A DNA stretch of 64,000 bases from Chamaecrista fasciculata (lineage: Eukaryota > Streptophyta > Magnoliopsida > Fabales > Fabaceae), in contig QANZ01043248.1 in assembly GCA_003254925.1 (NCBI GenBank), positions 18,252-82,251 on the forward strand, written 5' to 3'. The translations under genes and the position numbers were made by a program. The notes under the pieces were generated by a model. It was given only the letters and a program-made list of their open reading frames with translations, was not told the origin of the DNA and did no database searches. Shown piece after piece: positions 21,280-32,400 of the stretch (positions within the stretch are counted from its first letter, which is position 1; each line of letters starts with the position of its first letter).

Positions 21280-23751
21280 ATGACGACCTTTACTGATGAA
21301 AGAGGGACACCAAGAAAGCTTGAGGTAAGTGCTCAAACTATATAGTCACAGGACGCTAGTATATTTTTAGAACAAAGATCTTTTCCCTTCCAGCAGTATT
21401 TTCATTCGCTTTATTGTATGCAGGGAAAACGCCAAGCCATGGCCGTCTGTTTAATTCTAGGACTCGGTTCCCTTGTTTCCTGGAACAGTATGTTAACAAT
21501 AGGAGATTACTACTACAAGTTGTTCCCAGTAAGTAGCTCATGGTGTACTTCACTTTCTTCAAGTACTTCAAATGTTTTTTAAATTTTTGTCTACAAGGAA
21601 GTCATAATAAAGACTTGTGAAAATTGTGATTGAATGATACTGCCTATGTAAGAGTTGAATGAAATGCAGCTCCCCAATTTTCACATGGATGGTTTCCCAT
21701 ATGTGATGATTGTCACTTGATGCTTCACTTTCCTGTATTGTCTATTTGGTTTCTTTTATTTTCGCAGTTTATCTACTTTCACAAGGATTCTGGGAAATAA
21801 GTTATTCTAACAATAGCATTTCTTCCACTTTGAAGAACTACCATCCTGCAAGGGTGCTTACCCTGGTTTATCAACCATTTGCACTAGGAACAACGGCAGT
21901 AATGACATATAATGAGTCAAAGCTCAACACTAGGATGCGGAATTTAGCTGGGTTCATAATTTTCTTCGCTAGTACTTTCCTTGTTCTAGTTGTAAGTATC
22001 AACAGCTTTTTAAACTCCTTAATTTCTTCAGACCATAAAAAAAAACTCCTTAATTTTTGCTGTTCATTGTCACCCTTTCTGTCTTTTGGCTCATAATAGC
22101 TTTCAACAATTTGGTGTGACAGTTGGATCTGGCAACATCAGGGAGAGGTGGAATTGGACCTTATATTGGTTTATGTGCACTTTCTGCTTGTTTTGGATTA
22201 GCCGATGGTCATGTCCAAGGTGGCATGATCGGAGACCTGTCTCTCATGTGCCCTGAGTTCATGCAGGTTAGTTTTTGGAGGATCGAGTACAGGGTTTACA
22301 AAAAAAAAATACTTAAGAAGCATGAACATTAACACTATCACATGACAGAATTTTGAATGTCAATATGTAATTTGAAGTGTCAAATACTATTTACTAAATA
22401 TACATACTTTTGATGTTTTGCAGTCCTTCCTTGCTGGCTTGGCTGCATCAGGGGCTCTAATTTCTGTTCTAAGAATGCTGACCAAGGTAGGTTTTGAACA
22501 CTCTCATAATGGACTTCGCAAGGGAGCTAGTAAGTTACCTTACACGCATATTTTACAATTACAAATGATAGTTGGTACGTCCTCTAGCAGGTGTAAATAT
22601 AATTCTTCTGCCATTTCTCAATCACTTTTTCACATGTATTTGCAGTACTATTCTTTGCAATCTCCACGTTCATAGAGCTTTTGTGCATTGTTCTGTATGC
22701 AATCTACTTCCCTAAATTGCCCATAGTGAGTTACTACCGTTCAAAGGCAGCCTCAGAAGGATCCACAACGGTTTCAGCTGACCTTGCAGCTGCTGGCATT
22801 CAAGCAGACACAAATGAGAAAGTACTCTAGCTAATGTTAATGTCCAATTTGTTTATCACAACTATAATTTTATTCACTCTATCCTGAAAGCTTCCATGAC
22901 TTTTGCAGGGTGAATATGACAGCAAACAAGAGGGGTTGAGCATGAAACAATTATTTCTCCAGAACCTTGATTATGCAGCTGATTTATTTCTTATATATGT
23001 GGTAACATTGTCAATCTTTCCAGGGTTCTTGTATGAGAACACTGGATCTCATCAGCTAGGCTCATGGTAATTTCAGAGTTTTGATTATAGATTGATATTG
23101 TGAAATATTGTTTTGCATGGCTTTAATTTCTTCAGTTAATGTTTGGTACTTGGTAGGTACCCTCTTGTTTTGGTTTCGATGTACAATGTTGTGGATCTGA
23201 TATCAAGATATATTCCACTTGTGGGATGGCTCAAGTTAGAATCCAGGAAGGGAATACTGTGTGGAGTTCTTGCCCGGTTCTTACTGATCCCAGCTTTCTA
23301 CTTCACGGCAAAATATGGAGATGAAGGATGGATGATCTTCCTCACGTCATTTCTGGGACTCACTAATGGCTATCTCACTGTGTGTGTTCTTACAGTCGCA
23401 CCCAAGGGTTACAAGGTCATTATCATTATCATCTATCCCTCTCCTCAATTAATATCACCTTCCATGAAATCACATTACAACACATCTTCAATCAAATTCA
23501 TCACCATATAAATTTTGACTGAAACCCCCCCATTTTAGTACTCTGTATATCCAAAAATATTAACTTTGAAGTCTAAAAAGTAATGGTGCAGCGAGTTTGT
23601 AACAGTTGTGGTGGATTTTTGGGGTTGTGATTTGCAGGGTCCAGAACAGAATGCGTTGGGTAATTTGCTTGTCATGTTCCTTTTGGGCGGCATATTCGCA
23701 GGTGTTGCTCTTGATTGGTTGTGGCTCATTGGTAAACCAGGAGCATTCTAA
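21280..23751 (+). CDS. Equilibrative nucleoside transporter (SLC29/ENT), 9 exons
   Basis: Exons are 21280-21324, 21424-21528, 21836-21991, 22123-22266, 22424-22529, 22646-22821, 22909-23066, 23157-23415 and 23638-23751. All are in frame and give about 420 aa, the usual ENT size. Recognisable blocks are SWNSMLTIGDYYYKLFP (TM1), HPARVLTLVYQPFALGTTAV, DLATSGRGGIGPYIGLCALS, HVQGGMIGDLSLMCPEF (the conserved ENT loop), QSFLAGLAASGALISVLRM, then the cytosolic SYYRSKAASEGSTTVSADLA, and the C-terminal half YENTGSHQLGSWYPLVLVSM through GPEQNALGNLLVMFLLGG. Eleven membrane spans are expected. Plant ENTs of this ENT3/6/7-like group import nucleosides across the plasma membrane, usually with protons. The ATG at 21280 gives a short N-terminus, MTTFTDERGTPRKLE. 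A micro-insertion lies in intron 3. Confidence 0.95.
22012..22056. mobile_element. Micro-insertion 10 in ENT intron 3, 14-bp flanking repeat
   Basis: Direct repeats aaactccttaattt (22012-22025 and 22043-22056) flank cttcagaccataaaaaa (22026-22042). It sits 20 bp inside the intron, just past the splice donor. Confidence 0.75.
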
Positions 23752-24135
23752 GTTCTAACCAAATACATCCATTTTTTATTTATATATCTTCTCATCATCA
23801 GTGTGTACGTGATTTTTGTGGAAAATCAATCAATATGTTCTATTGACATATATATCACCATTCACTCATCAAGTGTGATTTACCAGCGAGTCATTTACAT
23901 ATATTGTATGATAGGTGGATTTTCATTTTTTCCGTGTCATCGTTTGGTAAAATAAAGAACTAAGATACGAGACCATTTATATATAGACAAAATAATAATG
24001 AAAAAAATCATGGAGAAATGAAACAGCCAATCCCATGAGATATTTCAAATATATCAAAGACAGAAAGGAAATTAGACTGAATCACATGATGTTAGATATT
24101 TAAAGGGAAAAAAAATATCAATAGCTGACGTAGAT

Positions 24136-24185
24136 AAAAATAGAAAATTTGTTCATTCAAAACTCAAGAAAAAAAAATAGAAAAT
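24136..24185. mobile_element. Possible micro-insertion 11 (24-bp insert)
   Basis: aaaaatagaaaat occurs at 24136-24148 and 24173-24185, around a 24-bp insert ending in a short A-run. The repeat is A-rich, so chance is harder to exclude than at the other sites. Confidence 0.45.
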
Positions 24186-24457
24186 AGGAGTGTAAGAATA
24201 AAGGAAGAAGCATGAGGAAGAGCAATTAGGACGTAACAGTAGACCCGCACGGCTAATCCAAATGTGTAAGTGTAACATGTTATTTTGGTAAAAGAAAGTA
24301 AATTCAAACTTCAAAATAGAAGCCCAATCGCAAAACGCACTCTAACTTCAAACACGTGACGATATTTCTTGCTTCTGCAGATGCCAAAGCCCATATCTCA
24401 CTCTTACTATTTGACCCATCCAACTTTTTTAAAAAGAAATCCTCTTTTATTATAGGC

Positions 24458-24498
24458 AATTATATTTTTTGACCAAATAAAAATAAATAATTATATTT
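24458..24498. mobile_element. Possible micro-insertion 12 with 10-bp flanking repeat
   Basis: aattatattt (24458-24467 and 24489-24498) flanks a 21-bp insert that begins TTTGACC and continues A-rich, matching the TTGACC head of the insert at 5321-5337. Confidence 0.5.
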
Positions 24499-25416
24499 AA
24501 AACGCTACTTGACATTAAATATTATCGTCATTTTTTTTAAGAAAATTCAAACTTAAACTAACTATTTTGTAAAAGATTAATTTTCCTCAATTAGAGTTGC
24601 CAGGCCACCGGGCATCCTTAAACTTTTCATTAAAAGCTAATATCAAATTCGATGGTACTTGGAGAAAATTAATTGCATCCACTGATTGTGGTAAAAGTAA
24701 GAACTGGGTTTAAAAAAAGCAAACGGTAGGATCTGGTATGGATCTAAGTTAGATTCGAATAAAATCCAAAACTGGGTAAGATATGCTACATATATAGTGC
24801 ATACACTATTTATTGAAATAAATAGATTTAACTAAATAAATAGTAGGTAGGGGTTAATTTGAGACATAGAGGCAGGTTAGTGTACGGTGGTTGGTAGGGC
24901 CGACAAATATAGTGATCAGGAGTAACAAATTAAGTTTTGGAAATATGAGGTTTATTGGTAATTAAAATTGAGTGGTTTAAGGGTAAAAGAAATTAAGAAC
25001 GAATATTGCACGTAGAGTACTTGTTAATATAGTTTGTGAATTGTGGTGGAATAACTGGATGAGCTAGAGGCCTTATATATATATATGGCAGTGTTCATTG
25101 AAGAGATGGAATATGCTGGCTTGGGCATGCAAAATTCTCCCCATTATTCCGCCATGATACCAAAATGTTAAAGTTGCCTTGCTCTTGCAAAATTCTGAAA
25201 GTATATGTATATATATCTGCATTCTTGGGTCTCTTGCTTTTTTCTCACTCCAACTAGCTCATCCTTGTTAATTAATTAATTCCGTCAAGCAATTAGTTTC
25301 TATCTATCTATATGCATGCATGTATATATATAAGAACCGTATATAGTAATTGAAATGAAGTGAATTTCAATTCCCTCTCCAATTGATTTTGAAGAAGTAG
25401 TAACATATAATTAACG

Positions 25417-26067
25417 ATGATGTTGGATGTGGTGAGGATGATGAGGTGGCAGAAAGTAGCACCGATGATGGTAATGCAAAATTTGAATAATGTGACATTC
25501 ATAAGGTGCATACACAGCTACAAAAAAATCCCAGTGGAATGGAAAAAGCCAGGAATAGGATGGACCAAACTTAACTTCGATGGCTCATGCAAAGGCCGAA
25601 GCGGCCTTGCCAGCATCGGCGGCGTGGTGCGCAACCACAAGGCCGAGTTCCTGCTCGGTTACGCCGAGCCCATCGGCACGGCCAACAGCACCATCGCCGA
25701 GCTCATGGCGCTGCGCCGGGGGCTGGAGATCATGGTGGAGAATGGTTGGAACCACCACGTGTGGGTTGAAGGCGACGCCAAGACACTCGTGGACATAATG
25801 GAGAGGAGGAGGAGGGTGAAGTGCATGGAGGTACAGAGACATGTAAGTCATATTAATAGGATAATAATGCCGGAGATGAATGAGGAGGAGTTTATGTTGA
25901 CGTTTATATACAGAGAAGGGAATAGGGCGGCTGATAAGTTTGCTCAGATGGGGCATGCCTTGGACAAGCCTACCATATGGAGGAATCATCCTCCAAATGA
26001 GCTTTTGGATATTGTGAATCAAGATGCACAAGGCATGACTTCTCTACGTACCATTAGATCTAGCTAG
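25417..26067 (+). CDS. RNase H-like (RVT_3) single-exon protein
   Basis: This is an uninterrupted 216-aa frame. Residues about 47-175 form a plant RNase H fold: GWTKLNFDGSCKG (first Asp), AELMALRRGLE (Glu), VWVEGDAKTLVD (second Asp) and YREGNRAADKFAQMGHAL (C-terminal Asp), so the D-E-D-D set is complete. Such domains cut the RNA strand of RNA-DNA hybrids. Plants carry many stand-alone copies related to the C-terminal RNase H of non-LTR retrotransposons, some kept as host genes. I see no reverse transcriptase, target duplication or poly(A) nearby, so it reads as an independent gene, though a captured fragment is possible. The segment 25575-25790 is strikingly GC-rich next to the AT-rich rest. 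The upstream 40 residues are low-complexity, so the true start may be internal. Confidence 0.8.
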   Translation: MMLDVVRMMRWQKVAPMMVMQNLNNVTFIRCIHSYKKIPVEWKKPGIGWTKLNFDGSCKGRSGLASIGGVVRNHKAEFLLGYAEPIGTANSTIAELMALRRGLEIMVENGWNHHVWVEGDAKTLVDIMERRRRVKCMEVQRHVSHINRIIMPEMNEEEFMLTFIYREGNRAADKFAQMGHALDKPTIWRNHPPNELLDIVNQDAQGMTSLRTIRSS

Positions 26068-26142
26068 CTCTACCTATAATTCATTACTATTATGCATGCA
26101 TGCATATGTATATATATATATATACCATTCATTAACCACCAT

Positions 26143-26261
26143 TATTAATTGATTCATTTGTTGTATATGTGTATATATCTATGTAAATCAATGTCTCACT
26201 GTTATATATATATTTTGGCCAAATTTAACCAATCTCACTATTAATTGATTCATTTGTTATG
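26143..26261. repeat. Direct repeat pair downstream of the RNase H-like gene
   Basis: attaattgattcatttgtt appears twice, at about 26143-26161 and 26240-26258, some 97 bp apart. The spacer contains ttttggccaaattt and TA-rich sequence. It may be another insertion with flanking duplication, or a local duplication. Confidence 0.45.
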
Positions 26262-26460
26262 TGTGGAACTCAATTCGCTCAATTTCTAAAATTAAATTAG
26301 GCTATATAGTTAAAGGACGTTAGTATCTTGTAATTATCCATATCCCAATTTTAATACAACTTTAAATAAAATTGTTCTAGTGAAAGTTATATGTCTGTAA
26401 AAAAACAAATAAAACAGGCCAGCTAAACTACTTAACTTGCACAGGTGATTAATTTCTATG

Positions 26461-26464
<4 letters not shown>

Positions 26465-26549
<85 letters not shown>

Positions 26550-26550
26550 N

Positions 26551-26586
<36 letters not shown>
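26465..26586. repeat. (GA)n microsatellite, about 60 units
   Basis: An almost pure GA run of about 120 bp is interrupted only by an N at 26550. The N suggests that the assembly joined or trimmed reads here, so the real length is uncertain. Confidence 0.97.
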
Positions 26587-26588
<2 letters not shown>

Positions 26589-27123
26589 TGAAGCCTTACA
26601 AATGTAGCTAGCTACATGGGATTAATAATTGCAAAAGTTAAAATGGTTGGATGAGTGGTGAAGCAATGAACATAGAATCATAGATATGTAGAGTGTGAGA
26701 CTCATTAAATATTGACCAAGATTCCCTCACAAACTTGAATCATTTAATATTACCTTTTATTATGAAACTTCTTTCATATGGCTTATATACGGAGTCAAGC
26801 GGAAGTAACTTCCTGCAATGAGTAACTTCTTAGAAACATAAGATACAACACCTTTTACTCTATGCATCGATAAATATAAATTTAGCATAAATTTAGAGAA
26901 TAAAGAATATAAAATTAGTTCAAATTTAAGAACTAAATAATTGATAATGGAAATATTTCAAAGATCAAATTATATGTTTTAATTATTCAGGGACTCATTC
27001 ATTGACTCCATATAAATTTAGAGATCAAATAACAAATTTTCTCAATTATTTATACAGTACTACTATACATATTCCATTCCAATACTGCAGTACATTGCCG
27101 TGCAACTAATTAAAGTAAAAGAA

Positions 27124-27683
27124 ATGGCAGTGACTGTGAGCCAAATGAAAGAAGTTGCTGTACCTGTATTACCTTATATTCCATGCTTTGTTTACAAGTT
27201 ACATATATATATAAAAGAGATGAATTTGGGCAGGGATTATAAGAGTTTGCTGCGTGGTGTAAAAAACACATATCAGAAACTCCCCCACATCAGAAAAACA
27301 CCATTGGGTGCAGCGTTGATGAAGTGAGTCCTATATATATATATTAGTGTCTCAGGTATTCTGGTTTACCCTTATCAGCACTGCACTCAATTATGTTTTT
27401 TGGCAATGTGGTATGATGCTACAGTTGCAGGTGAAAGCTATATATATGGCAGGTCATTTTCTTCTATTTTTCTCTACAACATTGTAGTTTGTTTAATCAG
27501 CCTCTCAATAAAAGTGAAAGGTTTCGGGCGTACCTGGATAACGGAATCCACATACCCACGCGAAGACCCGGTCACGATCTCGAACACGGATCTACGCCTT
27601 CGCGTTATTCACAGCAAATGCACCATGAGAGGAAAATGACCAAGACTGCCAAGTTTCTCTCGTCTGATCAAAAGGAAAAATAA
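27124..27683 (+). CDS. Candidate small three-exon gene, unrecognised
   Basis: I do not recognise this protein. Candidate exons 27124 (or 27220)-27323, 27379-27430 and 27501-27683 join in frame at both junctions, with GTGAGT and GTGAAA donors and good acceptors (cttatcag, tttaatcag). From the ATG at 27220 the product is 112 aa; from 27124 it is 144 aa. The last exon (PLNKSERFRAYLDNG, then PTRRPGHDLEHG, ending SSDQKEK) is GC-richer than its flanks and has balanced amino-acid use. The first exon gives MNLGRDYKSLLRGVKNTYQK. No signal peptide or known motif is clear. It could be a real small gene, a decayed gene or chance. The spacer 26070-27120 holds only repeats, and 27700-29400 only AT-rich sequence. 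Confidence 0.35.
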
Positions 27684-29428
27684 AACCCAGAGGTTCACCA
27701 CCATCTTAAGCACGTCTTTGTGCTTTTTTTCTCAACTTGGATAAAACTGCTTCTTGAACGTGTCTTTCTATGTTAGTGGGGTAGGGAATATCTTATCATA
27801 ATTAATTAATTAAATTCTGAAAGATATTTCCCATAAAAATCTCCCCACTTTCATGATCTTTGTTAATTAATTAATTAATTAATTTAATTAATTAACACAC
27901 TCAATAATAATAATTATTATTATCATTATTAGATCATTTCTGACTAGGTCCAATCCATCAAGGGTGGACCCATATCCCAACAAAAAGAAATAAACAAATA
28001 TCTAGTTTCATATATTATTCTAAATTAGTTAAATTTCCCCCTTAGTTTCTCCTTCTTTTCAGCATTACCAATTACCATTTGGAACATATCATGCAAAACA
28101 GAACATGTTAGCCGGCAGGTTTTCTCGTTCAACAAATTAAAAATGCATTTGATGGGTAATTAACTATTGTCTATTGTGCATATTGTACTCTCAATCAACT
28201 GACAGAATCATTTTTTTTTTGGTCTCATTCTGTACTAGCTTACTTGTAATAATACCTCTTGGATCATACACACATCAAAAAGTCTGGCAATTTATCCTTA
28301 CTGTCATTATCATAGATATTCACTTCCAAGTTTCAACATTCTCTTACAAAGCCCATTACACAACAAGGACAATATTGCATTGTAGAGCAAAAAACAAATG
28401 GGCTCCACTAAACAAATACTTCAAGACTTTAGCCCAGAAAGAAGTTCACCAAGGTCCTTCTAATCACACTTGTGAGTTTTGAACAACCTGATACAACTCA
28501 TCTTCAAAGCCTCAAATAAGAAAAGAGTCGTGTCATGCACCATTAAGTTTTGCTGTATCCCCAAGTATAGTACCTTCTCTAGTTCTCTTCTTGTTGATTA
28601 TTTATCACTATTGTAATTTTCTTTTAATAGATGCTTGAATTGAAGTCTTCTTTTGTTGTTTAATTAAACTTTTTATCACTGAATCATACGCAGTTAAACT
28701 TATTTAATGTGACTCAAACTGATAATATAAATGTGGTTGAACTGTTGATCCCATATTCCTATGTTCAATATTTCCAGAGTACATAAATTACAGACATAAA
28801 AAGCACATAAACATAATAGCGAAATTCTTTTAGCATGATTTGGGCTGAAAGAACAAATGTATAAAACAACATAAGCAATAAACCAGATCACATTGCTTAA
28901 AGCCTCACTCATTGCCATGGCATCTTAAATATTTATAAACTAAACTGTATTAAAATTAGAACTTTCTGCCTTGTTAATGCTTTTGAGATTGTTTCCAACA
29001 GCTGAAACTCCAGGGATAGTAATATAGAAATAGTTTCCAAAAAGGAAATTATCCATCAACAAATAAGCTCAAAAAAGTTCTGATGAAAATATCCACTTTA
29101 CAAGTTACTACCGAAAGTTGGATCCAAACAAAGCCCATATTGGTGAGGGAAAGCGAACCCATATCCTGCTGTTGACTGGAGACAGTGATCGTGATCTTCC
29201 CTAATAAATCATGATCTCTACCTCTAATAAATGGACTATCTTTACCAATATTCATCGTTGCTTCTTCCTAATTGATACACCCTTTGGATCTGAAACACAA
29301 AAACCCCTTTCCTATTTCTCTGAGAAAAAGACGGTTTTTTTTTCCCATTTTTTCACCTTGTTGAGTAAATCGTTCCTGAAGAAATCTCAATTCTGCCAGA
29401 AAGTTCGAATTTTTCCAGGAAAAACGAA
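27684..29428. other. AT-rich spacer upstream of the JmjC gene
   Basis: TTAA-rich simple repeats occur at 27860-27915. No coding exon is supported. The last 250 bases, T-rich then ending in caggaaaaacgaa before the ATG, look like a 5' leader. Confidence 0.5.
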
Positions 29429-32400
29429 ATGGGGGAGGAGGAACCTTTGCCAGATCACCTGCGATGCAAGCGCACCGACGGCCGGCAATGGCGGTGCAGC
29501 CGTAGAGCTATGGACAACGTGAAGCTCTGTGAGATTCATTATCTTCAAGGCCGACATCGGCAATACAAAGAGAAAGTCCCGGAGTCGCTAAAGATTAAGA
29601 GAAAGTGCAAGAAAGGGCTTAATAATAAGAACGACTCTGTTCTCAATAATGTCGAAACGAAGGCACTAAAACTCGGCAAGATGGCGAAGATGATGAGGAA
29701 AAGGCTGAAAGCTTCAGATGATTCAGTGACAACCTCGGACGCTCCTGTGAGGAAGAAGTCGTCGCACGAAGTTGATAAGCAGTTGGAGTTGATAAAGATG
29801 GTGCTGAAGAGAGAGGTTGAGAAGAGGAAAAAGAAGAAGAAGAAGCAAGGAGAGAAGGAAAAGAAGAAGTTGCATTACAGTGAGGGAGAGTTAACGAAAG
29901 AATTGCCCAATGGCATAATGGCAATTTCTGGGGCATCGACGCCCCAAGAATACTGCAATGGAGGTTCTTATTGTGATGTTAAAGTAAATTTTGATCATAA
30001 AGCTGTTACTCCACGTCGCTTTAGGTCCAAAAATGTCGAGAGGCTGTCCCTTGGAAAGTTGCAGGTAGGGATTACACTGTACTTATTCAATTTCTTTTGA
30101 AGTTTATGATGATTTATGTCTTTCCTGTTTTTGATTGAATTGCTTGTTTTTATTTAGGTTGTGCCATATGGGCCAAACTTGAAGAAGGGCAAGAGGAGGA
30201 AGAGGTGTCATTGGTGCCAGAGAAGCGATTCTTCGAAACTCATCAAGTGTTCGAGCTGCCAAAAAGAGTTTTTCTGCATGGACTGTATTAAAGAACGGTT
30301 TGTTACCTTCATTTTCCTCGATTTTCAGCATAACTTGAACCTGTCTGAACTTATTTTCTAGTATGCATAGCATGTTGAATTCTTGCTTCATTGCTATCCT
30401 GTTGAGCAGGGTATTTTTAGTTTATCTTGGCCATATGAAAAGTAGTTAAGAATGTTTTTAAAGACTGATTGGAAGTTTTGGAACTTGTTGAAATTTAAAA
30501 TCATAATGCCTAGTCAGAGATTAGAGTTCTAGAGTTAGTAGTGAGTGATGTTGAAGTAGCTGACACAAGTTGCTAACAGAGAGCCTGTTACTTCTTATTG
30601 TGGTCGCAAATACCAAATTGTGTGATCTATTACTGTACTCATTGGTTGACATTTACCATTTTATTTGATTTTATGCTTGAGCTACTTATTGAGATGATAA
30701 TTTATCCCAAAATAGTGGATTTTAGTTATTCTTTTCACATATAACTTCTCTTGATTCCTAATTTCAGCAACTTATTTCACACATTGCTTTTTCAGCACCC
30801 ATCACCTCAAGCTGCAAGGATAGTCTAACTTTTACCTTTGACTACCTGGTTCATTGATGAAATGATACCATTTTTGGAGTCATTAACAGTTACATGCAGA
30901 ATAATAATCTTAAACCTATGAATCTCTGTACCCTTTTTATGTCCCTGTGCCTTTTTTTTTTTTTGCAATGGCAACTTTTGGTAGGTAATAATATTGTCAA
31001 TAGATAACGGTCATTATTTTTGCTCTCTGCCCTTTCATTTATTAAGAATTAAAAATGAAATGTTTGTTAACTTTATCTTGAAACAATCTAGACATTTTGA
31101 TACTCAAAATGAAGTTAAGATGGCATGTCCAGTTTGTCGAGGAACTTGCACCTGTAAAGACTGCTTGTCAAGTCAATGTAAAGACAATGAAACTAAGGTC
31201 TGACATCAAAACTGGATGCTTTTGCAGCAGAATCAGTGTTTCTTTAGTAGCCTATGTGACACTTCAATTTATGGCTTATTCTTTCAGGAATTTTCAGCTG
31301 GTAGAGTTGATAGAATATTGCATTTTCATTATTTGATCTGTATGCTCCTTCCTGTACTAAAACAAATAAATGAAGAGCAGAATGCTGAGATAGAAACAGA
31401 AGCTAAAATAAGAGGTAGTAGACACTACTTAGCATTTCTTTTACGCAGATGGTGGCTAAATGAGTTTTATTGATTATTGATTACGAAGGTGATCTTAGTT
31501 GCCTATGTGTGTAACAGGTAAAAGACCCTCTGATATTCACATAAAGCAGATCGAATTTTGTAGCAAAGATCAAACTGACTGGTAATTTTTCTTGATTGAC
31601 GCCTGCAATAATGGGTAAATGATTTTTTGCTGCTGACTTTGTAACTAATGTAATATTTATCTCAGCAATCACTGTAAAACACCAATTTTGGATCTTCATA
31701 GAAGCTGCCCTAGTTGTGCCTACAGTCTTTGTTTAAGTTGTTGTTCACAATTATGTCGAGGAAACACCACTGAAAAAATTAACTCATCTACGTCCAAGTT
31801 GAAAGCTTGCATTGCCAGTAAAAACCATCTTCTGGATAGGGTCATTTCCGGTGGCAATTCCATAGCTACTTCATCACTGTCTTACTGGTCAAACTGTAAT
31901 GGTACCGGCAGTTTATCATGCCCACCCACAGAGCTTGGTGGTTGTGGTGAGAGCCTCCTTGAATTAAGATGTTTTTATCCCTTAAGTTGGATCAAAGACA
32001 TGGAAGGAAGAGCAGAAGAAATAGTGTGCAGCTATGACATTCCCGAAGCTTCAGAGAAAAGTTCGAGCAGCTGCTCACTTTGCATGGACACCCATAATAA
32101 AGTTGATGAATTTATGCAGTTACGAGAAGCAGCTCTAAGAGAAGATTCAAACGATAATTTCTTGTTTAATCCCACTCTTTTGGACATCAGTGGTGAGAAC
32201 TTCGAACACTTCCAGAAGCACTGGGGAAAAGGCCATCCTGTAGTAGTGAGAGATGTGCTCCAGGGTGCATCAAACCTCTGTTGGGACCCACTGGTCATGT
32301 TCTGTTCTTATCTTGAGAGGAGCATCTCAAAATATGAGAATAATAAGAACAAACTTGAAGCTTGCTTGGATTGGTTTGAGGTCAGTTTATCAGTTAACTG

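Larger units (their letters stand above)
23752..25416. other. Spacer between the ENT and RNase H-like genes
   Basis: It holds the ENT 3' UTR, AT-rich sequence and two weaker micro-insertions (24136-24185, 24458-24498). No coding exon is seen. Confidence 0.5.

Noticed and set aside
25585-26031. A 148-codon antisense frame over the RNase H-like gene
   Set aside because: It follows from GC-rich codon use on the sense strand and shows no domain of its own.
28174-28482. A 102-codon open frame on the plus strand
   Set aside because: No domain, an AT-rich bias and no splice partners; probably chance.
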